The notes: generated by a model from the sequence alone, not told the origin. A DNA stretch of 64,000 nt from Myxococcales bacterium (GCA_012513515.1 JAAZCA010000014.1:1-64000), one strand, 5' to 3'; counted from the first letter of the stretch, positions 40,851 to 49,045 are shown. Numbers and translations are program-made.

Positions 40851-41725
40851 AGCTTTTCAGATATTCCTGAATTATTTAGATATGCGATAGCCTTATAGCC
40901 GAGCTTGGCTGCCAGAAAGTCGCATGCGTGGAGATTCGCTATCGGCGCGAGCTCGACTATGTCCATCCCGACCACAGTCTTTTTTGCAAAAAGTTCATTC
41001 ATGAAATCTACCGCATCGTACCATCCTATTCCTCCCGGCTCCGGAGTTCCGGTGGCAGGCATGAGAGAGGAATCGAATCCATCCAAGTCGAAAGTTATAT
41101 AGACCTCTTCACTCTTGATCGAGTCGAGTGCTTTTTTGATCCAACCTCTGTCATGATGAATCTGATGGGCGTAGAATATCTTGTACTTTTTCTCCCGTGC
41201 GAGTTTTGCCTCCGGTTCAGAGAGATTGCGTATGCCTATTTGTATGGCATCCTTTACGATTTCCCTCACCCGAGCCATCGCGCATGCGTGGTTCATCTTC
41301 GATCCTTCGTAGGAATCGCGCAGGTCAGCGTGGGCATCGAACTGAACGACAGTCACATCGGGAAACTTTTTCTGGACCGCCTTGACAACTGGAGGGGTAA
41401 TGGAGTGCTCGCCGCCAAGGAGGAGCGGCCACTTGTCGTCGGCCAAAATCTTTGAAACCGCTGGCGTGATTAGGTCCCCTATCCTCTCGTGACTTATTCC
41501 TGAAAAGTCAAGGGGAGGAAGGGTTGCTACGCCGATTTGATAAGGTTCGCATCCTGTCTGTTCGTCATAGAGCTCGACCTGCGTTGAAGCATCGAGTATC
41601 GCAGCCGGTCCCAACGCAGTTCCCTTGCCGTAGCTCACGGTAGCTTCGTATGGAATCGGAAGAACCACCACCTTCGACTCTTCGTAGGAAGGAGAGAATT
41701 CATTATTTCCGAGATATCTTATCAT
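40838..41725 (-). CDS. speB: agmatinase
   Basis: Arginase-fold manganese ureohydrolase, expected to hydrolyse agmatine to putrescine and urea. The 295-aa protein has the metal-binding motifs GGEHSIT, FDAHADLRD and DLDGFDSSLMPATGTPEPGG. The upstream arginine decarboxylase gene (seven bases away) makes agmatinase more likely than arginase or guanidinobutyrase. Its last codons lie next to repeat fragments. The enzyme is cytoplasmic and completes arginine to putrescine together with PdaD. Confidence 0.93.
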   Translation of the reverse strand: MIRYLGNNEFSPSYEESKVVVLPIPYEATVSYGKGTALGPAAILDASTQVELYDEQTGCEPYQIGVATLPPLDFSGISHERIGDLITPAVSKILADDKWPLLLGGEHSITPPVVKAVQKKFPDVTVVQFDAHADLRDSYEGSKMNHACAMARVREIVKDAIQIGIRNLSEPEAKLAREKKYKIFYAHQIHHDRGWIKKALDSIKSEEVYITFDLDGFDSSLMPATGTPEPGGIGWYDAVDFMNELFAKKTVVGMDIVELAPIANLHACDFLAAKLGYKAIAYLNNSGISEKLMDN

Positions 41726-41732
41726 CTACTGT

Positions 41733-42284
41733 TCATGGAACGAATATTGCGCCGGCAATAACTGTGGTCCAAAGGCCCTTCGGATCCGCAACCGCTGACT
41801 GAGTGACGTTCATGGTCCTGACTATTTCGCCGGAAATTGTCCACGTTCCCTTTCTGTCGTTCCAAGATTTATCTGGATCGAATGGAACGCCAAGGACGGT
41901 CGCTAGCATCTCGGCGGCCAAATCCTCAGCATAGTCGCCAGCCTGTTTTTCATTCTGCCCGTAGGCATGATGTTCAGAAAGATAGCCATGATTGTCCGGA
42001 TTCTTCGGCGTTGAAAGTCCGACCGAAGCCGCAAGCAAACGATGTGGTTCATTTGTTGCGATGTCGGAGAGGACGCAATAGACAATCTGGCCGGGGTTCA
42101 GCTGATTTACTCCCTCGTTCCTGCTTATGATCTTGCAGTTAGGGGGATAAATGCTCGACACGCGCACCAGATTGAATTGCGCTATTCTTGCATGTCTGAG
42201 AGCCATTTCAAAGCTCTGAAGTTTTTCGCGATGTCTGCCGACTCCCTTGGTAAGAAAGACCTTGTTCGGAACAAATGCTGACAT
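41733..42284 (-). CDS. pdaD: pyruvoyl-dependent arginine decarboxylase
   Basis: Decarboxylates arginine to agmatine with a pyruvoyl group formed by self-cleavage of the proenzyme. The cleavage motif VSSIYPP places the Ser-Ser pair at residues 43-44; cleavage would give a small beta chain and an alpha chain starting with pyruvate. Other family blocks are seen as LNPGQIVYCVLSD and SEHHAYGQNEKQAGDYAE. The length of 183 aa is normal. ATG 42284 follows GGGAGG. It forms a two-gene operon with speB. This enzyme type is best known from archaea, chlamydiae and some deep bacterial lineages, replacing PLP-type SpeA. Confidence 0.93.
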   Translation of the reverse strand: MSAFVPNKVFLTKGVGRHREKLQSFEMALRHARIAQFNLVRVSSIYPPNCKIISRNEGVNQLNPGQIVYCVLSDIATNEPHRLLAASVGLSTPKNPDNHGYLSEHHAYGQNEKQAGDYAEDLAAEMLATVLGVPFDPDKSWNDRKGTWTISGEIVRTMNVTQSAVADPKGLWTTVIAGAIFVP

Positions 42285-42404
42285 TTAAAACCTCCCTTCA
42301 AAATCATCCTGAAAATTCGATGAGCGCAGCTAACACATATGGATAGGTGAAACAAGATAAAATGGAGGATCATGTAAAATATTTTCACCGAGAGATCGCT
42401 CACG

Positions 42405-42460
42405 GCTTTTACTGGATCCCAAGCCGCCTCGCTGTAGGCGGTGTGATTAAAGCACTCAAG
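42405..42460. repeat. degenerate module A/B relic
   Basis: ACTGGATCCCAAGCCGCCTCG followed by GGTGTGATTAAAGCACTCAAGG resembles a decayed module A interrupted by module B sequence. Confidence 0.4.
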
Positions 42461-42472
42461 GCAAGGGGGAAT

Positions 42473-42496
42473 AAAAAAGGAGCCTCAAGAGGCTCC
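42473..42496 (-). terminator. intrinsic terminator after the lysine-repeat gene
   Basis: GGAGCCTC (42479-42486) and GAGGCTCC (42489-42496) form a tight stem; on the minus strand six T follow (42478-42473). It lies 28 bp after the stop of the lysine-repeat gene. Confidence 0.8.
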
Positions 42497-42523
42497 CTTT
42501 TATGTCTGCATCTTCGAAAAGAA

Positions 42524-42676
42524 CTACTTCCTGGTCTTTCTCCTCGGGGACGCCTTCTTCTTTGCTACTTTTTTCTTCTTCACTACCTTTTTCTTCTTTG
42601 CCACTTTTTTCTTCTTCACTACCTTTTTCTTCTTCGCCACCTTCTTTTTCTTCGCTACTTTCTTCTTGCAAACCAT
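42524..42676 (-). CDS. 50-aa lysine-repeat protein, possible nucleoid-associated protein
   Basis: A tiny, extremely basic protein: 28 Lys and 3 Arg in 50 residues. After MVCKKK come six hexapeptide repeats of the form V(A/V)KKKK, encoded by near-identical 18-bp DNA repeats, then a tail ASPRRKTRK. ATG 42676 has GGAGGG directly upstream; the longer frame starting at 42730 lies at the predicted transcription start and is not plausible. A consensus promoter (42735-42763) and a strong terminator (42473-42496) make this a stand-alone, probably well expressed gene. The composition resembles histone H1-like bacterial proteins and the lysine-rich tails of some ribosomal or DNA-binding proteins; DNA or RNA binding is an inference. 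Confidence 0.8.
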   Translation of the reverse strand: MVCKKKVAKKKKVAKKKKVVKKKKVAKKKKVVKKKKVAKKKASPRRKTRK

Positions 42677-42734
42677 TTTCCCCCTCCTTTGCAAAAAAGG
42701 TTGTAAATCAAGTACTTCTGCCAAATCCAAGGTA

Positions 42735-42763
42735 ATTATATGGATTTACAGGGAGATAGTCAA
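42735..42763 (-). promoter_or_regulatory. consensus sigma-70 promoter of the lysine-repeat gene
   Basis: On the minus strand TTGACT (42763-42758), exactly 17 bp, TATAAT (42740-42735). Expected transcription start near 42728 gives a leader of about 50 nt. This is the best promoter match I found in the window. Confidence 0.85.
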
Positions 42764-42924
42764 ACAGATTTTATCAAATTATATTCAATTTAGCTTAATT
42801 ATGTATATGAGTTCTCAAAGAGGGAATTTTTTTGTCGAACTTTTTTCATGGCAAGCGCATCAGGAATTGCGTTTGCGGGAATTTTGAGCTGCACGATATG
42901 ATAGATGGAAGGGCGGCAAAAAAA

Positions 42925-43683
42925 TCACTCCGACTTCAATTTTCTAAGAATTCTGAGGGCGGCGCATGCGGCCCCGAATCCATTGTCGATGTTCATGACT
43001 GTAATTCCTTCGGAACAGCCGTTGAGCATCGCGAGAAGTGCGGTAACTCCTCTGAAACTTGTGCCATAGCCTACGCTGGTCGGAACAGCGATGATCGGAG
43101 CATCGATCAATCCTCCAAGCACGCTCGGCAAAGCCCCTTCCATCCCGGCAGCAACGATAACACAGTCGAGTTCCCGGATGGAGGGAATCGATTTCAGAAG
43201 TCTGTGAAGTCCTGCTACGCCTACATCATAAAATCGGCTGGGCTCGGAGCCAAAAAATTCGGCTGTCTTCGCGGCTTCCTCTGCCACGGCGATATCGGCT
43301 GTCCCGGCGCAGACTATCGCTAGACGCCCCGAAAGCTTCTCGATGCCTCTGTTTATGATGGAAAAGGTCCTGCTCCGCTGATCTATCATAGCGCGTGGAA
43401 ATCGCTGCGAAACCTCGGAAAGAAGTGAGGGGGCTGCGCGAGTCGCGAGGAGATTGGAGCCTTTTTCGCTCACTGATTCGACTATCTTAAATAGATCTTC
43501 GGTCTGTTTCCCCTCGCAGAATATCACCTCGGAAAATCCGTTCCTTAGAGGACGATGAAAATCGTGCTTTGCTATCTCAATATCCGAGTAAGGCATCTCG
43601 CGAAGGGAATCGAGAGCCGCATCGACAGATATGCTTCCAGCGGCGACTTGTTCTATGATCTTTTTTATATCCGATCTGTTCAT
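42925..43683 (-). CDS. larB: nickel-pincer cofactor biosynthesis protein LarB
   Basis: LarB carboxylates and hydrolyses nicotinic acid adenine dinucleotide, the first step towards the nickel-pincer nucleotide of lactate racemase and related enzymes. The 252-aa protein has the PurE-like C-terminal domain: VCAGTADIAVAEEAA, AAGMEGALPSVLGGL, PTSVGYGTSF and MNIDNGFGAA. It overlaps larE by four bases (ATGA), so they are co-translated. LarC, which inserts nickel, and a racemase LarA-type target are not in the window. Confidence 0.93.
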   Translation of the reverse strand: MNRSDIKKIIEQVAAGSISVDAALDSLREMPYSDIEIAKHDFHRPLRNGFSEVIFCEGKQTEDLFKIVESVSEKGSNLLATRAAPSLLSEVSQRFPRAMIDQRSRTFSIINRGIEKLSGRLAIVCAGTADIAVAEEAAKTAEFFGSEPSRFYDVGVAGLHRLLKSIPSIRELDCVIVAAGMEGALPSVLGGLIDAPIIAVPTSVGYGTSFRGVTALLAMLNGCSEGITVMNIDNGFGAACAALRILRKLKSE

Positions 43684-44480
43684 CCCCTGCTCCCCCCGGT
43701 TCTATAGCCGATGATATCGAGCGTTATGAATTTCCAGCCGAGGCGTTTTAGCTCTTTATGAACGAATTCTCCGGCTTCAATACAAATTCCGAATTCGTCC
43801 CGCCTTATTTCTATTCGCGCGAGTTCTCCGTGGTGCCTGACTCTGACCTGTGAAATTCCCAGCGAGCGAAGAAAATCTTCCGCTCTGTCGATTCTCGACA
43901 TGAGTTCGGGGCTCAATGAAAGGCCGGTCGGAATTCGCGAGGCCAAGCATGCAGAGGATGGCTTCTCCGCCGAAGGGAGTGAAAACTCCCTGGCCACGGC
44001 GCGTACATCTTCCTTTGTAAATTCACAATCTATCAGAGGGGTCACCACGCGCGGATTTTCCTTTGACGCCTGATACCCCGGCCTGTCCCCTCCCAAATCT
44101 TCAAGATTCGTCCCCTCGACGAGGAGATCAAGTCCAAGGTGATCGGCGAGCTTCACGAAAGCGCCGTACAGATTCTTTTTGCAGAAATAACATCTGTCGT
44201 CCAGGTTGGCGATAAATGCGGGATCTTTGAACTCAGTTGTTTCTATGATTCTCAGATCGACTTTAAAGTCTGAACAAAACTTTTTAACCTGCAAAAGATC
44301 AGAAGATGGGTAGCTCGGAGATATGGCTGTTGCAGCTACAAAGTTCCCCGGAATTGTCCTCCTCGCGGCCTCCACGAGGAGCATGGAATCGACTCCTCCG
44401 GAAAATGCAACAACGGCGCTCCCAATCTCCCGGAAGCGCCGCATGAGAAGATCTATCTTTTCGGCTATTTTTTTGTTCAT
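43680..44480 (-). CDS. larE: ATP-dependent sacrificial sulfur transferase LarE
   Basis: LarE adenylates the LarB product and donates sulfur, in single-Cys forms from its own cysteine. The 266-aa protein shows the PP-loop FSGGVDSMLL, DDRCYFCKKNLY, EGTNLEDLGGDRPG and the sacrificial-Cys region SSACLASRIPTG. In addition to that Cys there is CYFC upstream, worth comparing with cluster-binding variants. ATG 44480 overlaps the HAD gene stop as ATGA; a GTG at 44501 without ribosome-binding site is less likely. It belongs to the HAD-larE-larB operon. Confidence 0.93.
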   Translation of the reverse strand: MNKKIAEKIDLLMRRFREIGSAVVAFSGGVDSMLLVEAARRTIPGNFVAATAISPSYPSSDLLQVKKFCSDFKVDLRIIETTEFKDPAFIANLDDRCYFCKKNLYGAFVKLADHLGLDLLVEGTNLEDLGGDRPGYQASKENPRVVTPLIDCEFTKEDVRAVAREFSLPSAEKPSSACLASRIPTGLSLSPELMSRIDRAEDFLRSLGISQVRVRHHGELARIEIRRDEFGICIEAGEFVHKELKRLGWKFITLDIIGYRTGGSRG

Positions 44481-45136
44481 GGTACAGCGTTCAAAAGGCA
44501 CTGGCGAAGCTCGCCGACCGTCTCAGCGATATGATCAGCGCCCGCGCTCACAAGCTCATCCTTGGTGCCATACCCGTAGGAGACACCGATCGACTTCAGC
44601 TGGCATTTCTTCGCCGCCTCGATGTCGATTCCCCGATCGCCTATTACGAAGGCATCCTTTATCTTTTCCTTCGCGCAGATATGTTTCAACAGATCACCCT
44701 TGTTGGAATTTTTTCCGCCGAGATCGGCACCGTACACCGAGGTAAACATCGGCCTGATGCCCAAGTGATCGAGGACCATCTCGCATGATACCTGCGGCTT
44801 TGTCGAAGCGATGACCAGCGTGCCGGCCTTGGATGCAGCCTCGAGCAGGCCGACGATCCCCGGATAGAGGCGGTGCTCCGCGATCCCTTCTTTGTGGAAG
44901 CGCTCGCGATAGGTCTCGACGCACTGCTTTATGAAGCGCTTGTCCTTTCGCTTGGTGATCTCTTGGAAGATAGAATCGAGGCTGAAACCTATATAGCGCT
45001 TGAGCCGTTCGATTGGTACGGACTTTACGCCGAATTTCTGAAGGGCGTGATTTATGCACCTTGGAATCGCAGTGCCGGGGTTTACCACGGTTCCATCCAG
45101 ATCAAAAATGAAGTACGTCCTCTTTTTTGTATTCAT
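44477..45136 (-). CDS. HAD-superfamily phosphatase (Gph/PpaX-like)
   Basis: A 219-aa haloacid-dehalogenase hydrolase with nucleophile motif FDLDGTVVNPG near the start, a helical cap domain, motif II IASTKP, the motif III lysine in GKNSNKGDLL and motif IV VIGDRGIDIEAA. Substrates in this subfamily are phosphoglycolate, pyrophosphate or nucleotides. Because it heads an operon with larE and larB, with four-base overlaps, a step in nickel-pincer nucleotide metabolism (for example dephosphorylating a nucleotide by-product) is possible but unproven. ATG 45136 precedes the motif closely; an upstream TTG at 45175 is an alternative. No strong ribosome-binding site is visible. Confidence 0.85.
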   Translation of the reverse strand: MNTKKRTYFIFDLDGTVVNPGTAIPRCINHALQKFGVKSVPIERLKRYIGFSLDSIFQEITKRKDKRFIKQCVETYRERFHKEGIAEHRLYPGIVGLLEAASKAGTLVIASTKPQVSCEMVLDHLGIRPMFTSVYGADLGGKNSNKGDLLKHICAKEKIKDAFVIGDRGIDIEAAKKCQLKSIGVSYGYGTKDELVSAGADHIAETVGELRQCLLNAVP

Positions 45137-45554
45137 AGGGCGGGCCTTATATATGAAGTGGCGGAGCACTTTCAAGCTTAAACTTCTATCTAATTGATAT
45201 TTATGACATATTAGCGTATTTTTAGAATCCAGCCGGCGTCGAAAAAATGGCCATATTCAGCTAAAATCGTCAAAATTATACCACCACCGACTAGGCCTAT
45301 TAAGATAAAATCCCTGCCTTTTTATGCGGGGGTGGGTAGTTTGATTGATCTCAGCAAGACCATCACCTTCTACCCGAGCCCTCATCGCTCATATTCGCTT
45401 CGCCAGAGCAATTGTGTACTCCAAAACAGCAAACTCCAACTGCAACAGAGGTATGGGAATACCCTATCTCTATAAAAGCTACCTATTGATTTATTTCCAT
45501 AAATGTGAGAGTTAGCCGCGCTCAGGTTATTTAAACCCGTCTGCGAGGATTCAG
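45137..45554. other. 418-bp non-coding region between divergent operons
   Basis: Holds the start regions of the HAD-lar operon (minus) and the PTS-IIA-like operon (plus). A short hairpin CCCTGC...GCGGGG lies near 45316-45335 without a T tract. I see no ORF, repeat module or RNA family in it. Confidence 0.5.
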
Positions 45555-46016
45555 ATGAATCTCAAGAAGATATTTACGGCGGGCTCGGTGACGGTCGATC
45601 TGCATGGCGGCAACAAGCAGGAAATTATCAGGGAGCTGATGCTCCTAATGGTGAGCTCGGGCCGGGTCAGATCATCGGATCTCGAAGGCGTAATCGACGC
45701 TATCGTAAAACGCGAGCTGCGCATGTCCACTGGCATGCAGGATGGGATAGCCATCCCTCATGCAAAGAGCAAGGCGGTCAAGAGTCTCGCTGCGGTTTTG
45801 GGGATCAAAAAAAACGGCATCGACTTCGATTCCATCGATGGAAAACCTTCGACCATCTTCATAGCGACCCTTTCGCCGGAAGAAAATCCCATCCCACACG
45901 TTCAATTTTTGGCTGAAATTAGCAAGAGGCTCCGAAGCGCTAACTTCAGAACGAACCTAATCAACTCGAACTCGGATGAGGAGCTGCTCGCCAACCTCAT
46001 CGAAGGCTCGAAATGA
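45555..46016 (+). CDS. PTS fructose/nitrogen-type EIIA domain protein
   Basis: A 153-aa stand-alone EIIA (PtsN-like) protein. The phosphorylatable His is in GIAIPHAKSKAV (about residues 65-76), preceded by the conserved REL.MSTG. block, and the C-terminal half has the usual alpha/beta arrangement. No EIIB/EIIC sugar transporter is nearby, so it is probably regulatory. GAGG precedes ATG 45555. The following gene is a cation/proton antiporter 19 bp downstream; fusions and pairings of EIIA domains with such antiporters are known, suggesting phospho-control of ion transport. Confidence 0.9.
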   Translation: MNLKKIFTAGSVTVDLHGGNKQEIIRELMLLMVSSGRVRSSDLEGVIDAIVKRELRMSTGMQDGIAIPHAKSKAVKSLAAVLGIKKNGIDFDSIDGKPSTIFIATLSPEENPIPHVQFLAEISKRLRSANFRTNLINSNSDEELLANLIEGSK

Positions 46017-46035
46017 CAATCGAAAAGAACAGGCC

Positions 46036-47727
46036 ATGAAAAAAACTTTATTTTTTCTTTTGCTTCTCATTTTTCCACCCCTCCTCCTTGCCTCAGACGG
46101 TTCGACCAGTTCAGATATGGGGGAGAGGATGACGCGCCTAATCCTCGAACTCGCTCTCATCATAATAGTGGCGAGGGGTTTTGGATATTTCTTCACAAGG
46201 GTTCTTAAGCAGCCGGCAGTGCTTGGCGAGCTTTGCGCAGGAATGATCATAGGTCCCTATGCGCTTGGATCACTTCCCCTGCCATTTATAGGCCCGCTCT
46301 TCATGCCCCATCACTCCTCGATTATTCCTCTTAGCGCCGAATTGTATGGAATCGCGACACTTGCCTCCATAATTTTACTTTTCCTTGTCGGTTTAGAAAC
46401 GGACGTAACGGCCTTTCTGAAATACTCCGTTGCTGGAACGTTCGTAGGAATCGGCGGGCTTTTATTTTCATTCATATTCGGAGATCTGCTGGCAATCTTC
46501 TTCGGCGTCGCCGACAGCTTTCTGGATCCGAAGGCGCTTTTCTTGGGAGCGATATTGACAGCAACATCGGTAGGAATAACAGCCCGAGTTCTCTCCGATC
46601 AGAAGAAGCTCGATTCCCCTGAAGGCGTTACGATTTTGGCAGGAGCTGTCATCGACGACGTCTTCGGCATAATAGTTTTGGCCATAGTCGTCGGTATCAG
46701 CAAGGCATCCGGCATGGGAGAAGGCGACATAGAATGGAAGAGCATATCGATGATCGCGATCAAAGCCTTCGGATTCTGGATAATATGTACCGCGCTTGGG
46801 CTTTTGCTCGCCAGAAAGATAACGAAGGTACTGAAGTGGTTCAAATCCACCGACCTGATCGCCAGCCTTTCGCTGGGCTTGGCGCTTTTGCTCGCCGGCC
46901 TTTCGGAATTGGCGGGTCTAGCGATGATAATCGGCGCCTACATAGTGGGGCTTTCCTTGTCGCGCACGGATCTGGTCAACGAGGTGCACAATCACCTGAA
47001 GGGAATTTATTCCATACTGGTTCCGATATTTTTCTGCACGATGGGAATGCTGGTCGATTTTCAAGCGATGAAAGGAGTAATTCTCTTCGGGCTTGTGTAT
47101 ACAGCCTTTGCCTTTGCCGGAAAAATATTCGGGTGCGGAATCCCAGCGCTTTTCATGGGTTTTAACTTAAGAGGGGCTGCGAGGATAGGAATCGGAATGC
47201 TTCCGCGTGGAGAGGTCGCTCTTATCATAGCAGGTATCGGACTTTCATCCGGCATAGTCGGACCTGAGATATTCGGCGTTGCCATTATGATGACGCTTAT
47301 GACGACCATCGCGGCCCCGCCGGCGATGATGAAGGTATTCAAGGGAGACTCCGGTCTCAGAAAGCCCCTCACAGCTGAGGAAACACAGCTTGAAAAAATC
47401 ACCATCACCCTTCCCAATGCCGATATCGCGGAGTTCGTGACGACAAGGCTCGTAACGGCCTTTCGCAATGAGGAATTTTTCGTGCATAGAGCCGATTCTC
47501 GCCTCAGACTATTTCAGATAAGGAAGGATGACATAGTCATGACTTTGACTCAAAGGGGCGGCGTTATAACTGTAGAAACAAAAAGCAAATATGAGTCTCT
47601 GGCGAGGTTCGTCATGGCAGAGGAAATGCTGGATCTCGAAGGGGTCTTTGAAGCGATAGAGGGGATTGTCTGCGCAAGGAAGATAAGCGCCGACCTCATC
47701 TCCGGTGCACTAAATTGGAAGGCCTGA
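46036..47727 (+). CDS. CPA2-type cation:proton antiporter
   Basis: A 563-aa membrane protein starting with a hydrophobic leader (residues 1-19), then about 12 membrane helices of the Na+/H+ exchanger fold to about residue 430: QPAVLGELCAGMIIGPYALG, the unwound-helix LVGLETDV, TATSVGITARVL and AGAVIDDVFG, which contains the paired Asp of electrogenic exchangers. A C-terminal cytoplasmic domain (about 445-563) contains no recognisable TrkA-N motif; it may be a new regulatory domain or the partner of the upstream EIIA. ATG 46036 follows AGGCC; the gene forms an operon with the EIIA and MscS genes (two-base gap to the latter). Confidence 0.9.
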   Translation: MKKTLFFLLLLIFPPLLLASDGSTSSDMGERMTRLILELALIIIVARGFGYFFTRVLKQPAVLGELCAGMIIGPYALGSLPLPFIGPLFMPHHSSIIPLSAELYGIATLASIILLFLVGLETDVTAFLKYSVAGTFVGIGGLLFSFIFGDLLAIFFGVADSFLDPKALFLGAILTATSVGITARVLSDQKKLDSPEGVTILAGAVIDDVFGIIVLAIVVGISKASGMGEGDIEWKSISMIAIKAFGFWIICTALGLLLARKITKVLKWFKSTDLIASLSLGLALLLAGLSELAGLAMIIGAYIVGLSLSRTDLVNEVHNHLKGIYSILVPIFFCTMGMLVDFQAMKGVILFGLVYTAFAFAGKIFGCGIPALFMGFNLRGAARIGIGMLPRGEVALIIAGIGLSSGIVGPEIFGVAIMMTLMTTIAAPPAMMKVFKGDSGLRKPLTAEETQLEKITITLPNADIAEFVTTRLVTAFRNEEFFVHRADSRLRLFQIRKDDIVMTLTQRGGVITVETKSKYESLARFVMAEEMLDLEGVFEAIEGIVCARKISADLISGALNWKA

Positions 47728-47729
47728 AA

Positions 47730-48854
47730 ATGAAAAATCAAACCTTGATTGAAACTGTAATGTCCAAAATTCCAATTCCTGAAACCGCAGCAAGTGCCGG
47801 TCTATTTCTGGTCGCCATTTTCATCAGCAGAGTTTTTGGAAAATGGTTGGAAAGGAGGCTGGCAAGGTCGCAGAGTGAGGGTTTTATTGGCGAGTTCTTA
47901 ACCAAGGAAAAGAAACTGCTCATACACAGCATCAGAATAATCGTATGGTTCGCATTTATCGTATTCCTATCGATGATATGGGCGGATTACATCGAAAAAA
48001 TATTCTCCTCTGCGAAGTCTTTGTACGCTCCTATCATCAAGGGAGTAGTAATCGTCGTAATCGCACTGATGCTTTACAGGGCGATACATCTTGCCACCGA
48101 GATTTTGCTCTCCCGCCTCACCCCGGTTGCCGAGAAAGCGACCCTTCGCGGAAAACAGCGAATGAACAGCATCAGCCAGATATTCCGCTACGGATCATCA
48201 GCATTCATATTCTTCGTTGCCTCGCTGATGCTCCTTGAGACATTCGGAATCGATCTCAAGGCTATACTTGCGACGATAGGAGTTGGAAGTCTCGCGGTAG
48301 GCTTCGGCGCGCAGAGCCTTGTCAAGGATGTAATCGGAGGGGTATTCATACTCTGTGAAGACCAGTTCGGTGTCGGAGATATCGTGGACATAAACGGCGA
48401 AGGTGGTTTGGTTGAAAGGATGACATTGAGGATCACGCAGTTGAGAAATTCGGAAGGAACTCTCATAACAGTTCCAAACGGGTCGATAGTGAATGTCAAA
48501 AACTTCACCAACGAGTGGTCGAGGGTTGACTACAAGATATGCGTTGCGCTTAAAACGGATCTGGAGTTTGCGATCAAGGTGCTTTCTGATGAAGCCGAAA
48601 AATTAAAAAACGATATGCCTGAAGATATCACGGATAACCCTGAAGTTTTAGGTGTGGATGAGTTTCAGGACTCCGCTGTGGTTCTGCGCCTGTGGTTCAA
48701 GACGGCTCCGCTCAGGCAATGGGTGGTTCGGCGAGAGTTTAATAAGAGGGTCCATAAGCGTTTCAAAGAGGAAGGAATTAGCATCCCCTTCCCTCAGAGA
48801 ACTCTCTGGGTAAAACCCGAGGGAATTACACTTCCACCCGGTGCAGAAAAATAG
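47730..48854 (+). CDS. MscS-family mechanosensitive ion channel
   Basis: A 374-aa small-conductance mechanosensitive channel. Four predicted membrane segments precede the pore-lining TM3, which has the Gly/Ala pattern ATIGVGSLAVGFGAQSLVKD (about residues 180-200), followed by the beta domain FILCEDQFGVGDIVDING and LRNSEGTLITVPNGSIV, and the alpha/beta C-terminal domain. It relieves turgor during hypo-osmotic shock. Its position two bases after the antiporter links ion uptake/exchange with osmotic release. ATG 47730 has GGAAGG upstream; an earlier in-frame TTG/ATG at 47715 would overlap the antiporter end. Confidence 0.93.
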   Translation: MKNQTLIETVMSKIPIPETAASAGLFLVAIFISRVFGKWLERRLARSQSEGFIGEFLTKEKKLLIHSIRIIVWFAFIVFLSMIWADYIEKIFSSAKSLYAPIIKGVVIVVIALMLYRAIHLATEILLSRLTPVAEKATLRGKQRMNSISQIFRYGSSAFIFFVASLMLLETFGIDLKAILATIGVGSLAVGFGAQSLVKDVIGGVFILCEDQFGVGDIVDINGEGGLVERMTLRITQLRNSEGTLITVPNGSIVNVKNFTNEWSRVDYKICVALKTDLEFAIKVLSDEAEKLKNDMPEDITDNPEVLGVDEFQDSAVVLRLWFKTAPLRQWVVRREFNKRVHKRFKEEGISIPFPQRTLWVKPEGITLPPGAEK

Positions 48855-48867
48855 AACTCGGATAAAC

Positions 48868-48896
48868 TTGACAGGAAGCGGAGGATGGTATATCCG
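48868..48896 (+). promoter_or_regulatory. probable promoter of initiator tRNA
   Basis: A perfect TTGACA at 48868-48873 is followed after 15 bp by TATATC or after 17 bp by TATCCG (48891-48896). The tRNA starts 13 bp further on. Confidence 0.6.
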
Positions 48897-48909
48897 CCTA
48901 CCTCCATAT

Positions 48910-48983
<74 letters not shown>

Positions 48984-48985
48984 CA

Positions 48986-49017
48986 AAAAGCCTCCAGTCG
49001 ATCGGCTGGAGGCTTTT
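48986..49017. terminator. bidirectional intrinsic terminator
   Basis: Perfect 12-bp stem AAAAGCCTCCAG / CTGGAGGCTTTT with an 8-nt loop, and T-rich flanks on both strands. It ends the tRNA transcript on plus and the histidine-kinase transcript on minus. Confidence 0.85.
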
Positions 49018-49045
49018 GATTTTCTGAATAGAAAGCATATCCGAT

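Noticed and set aside
42524-42676. Regular 18-bp repeats considered as a CRISPR-like array
   Set aside because: The repeats are contiguous without spacers and encode the lysine hexapeptides.
42502-42735. Plus-strand Ser/Phe/Leu-rich frame
   Set aside because: Exact antisense of the lysine-repeat gene; the low-complexity pattern, promoter and terminator all favour the minus strand.
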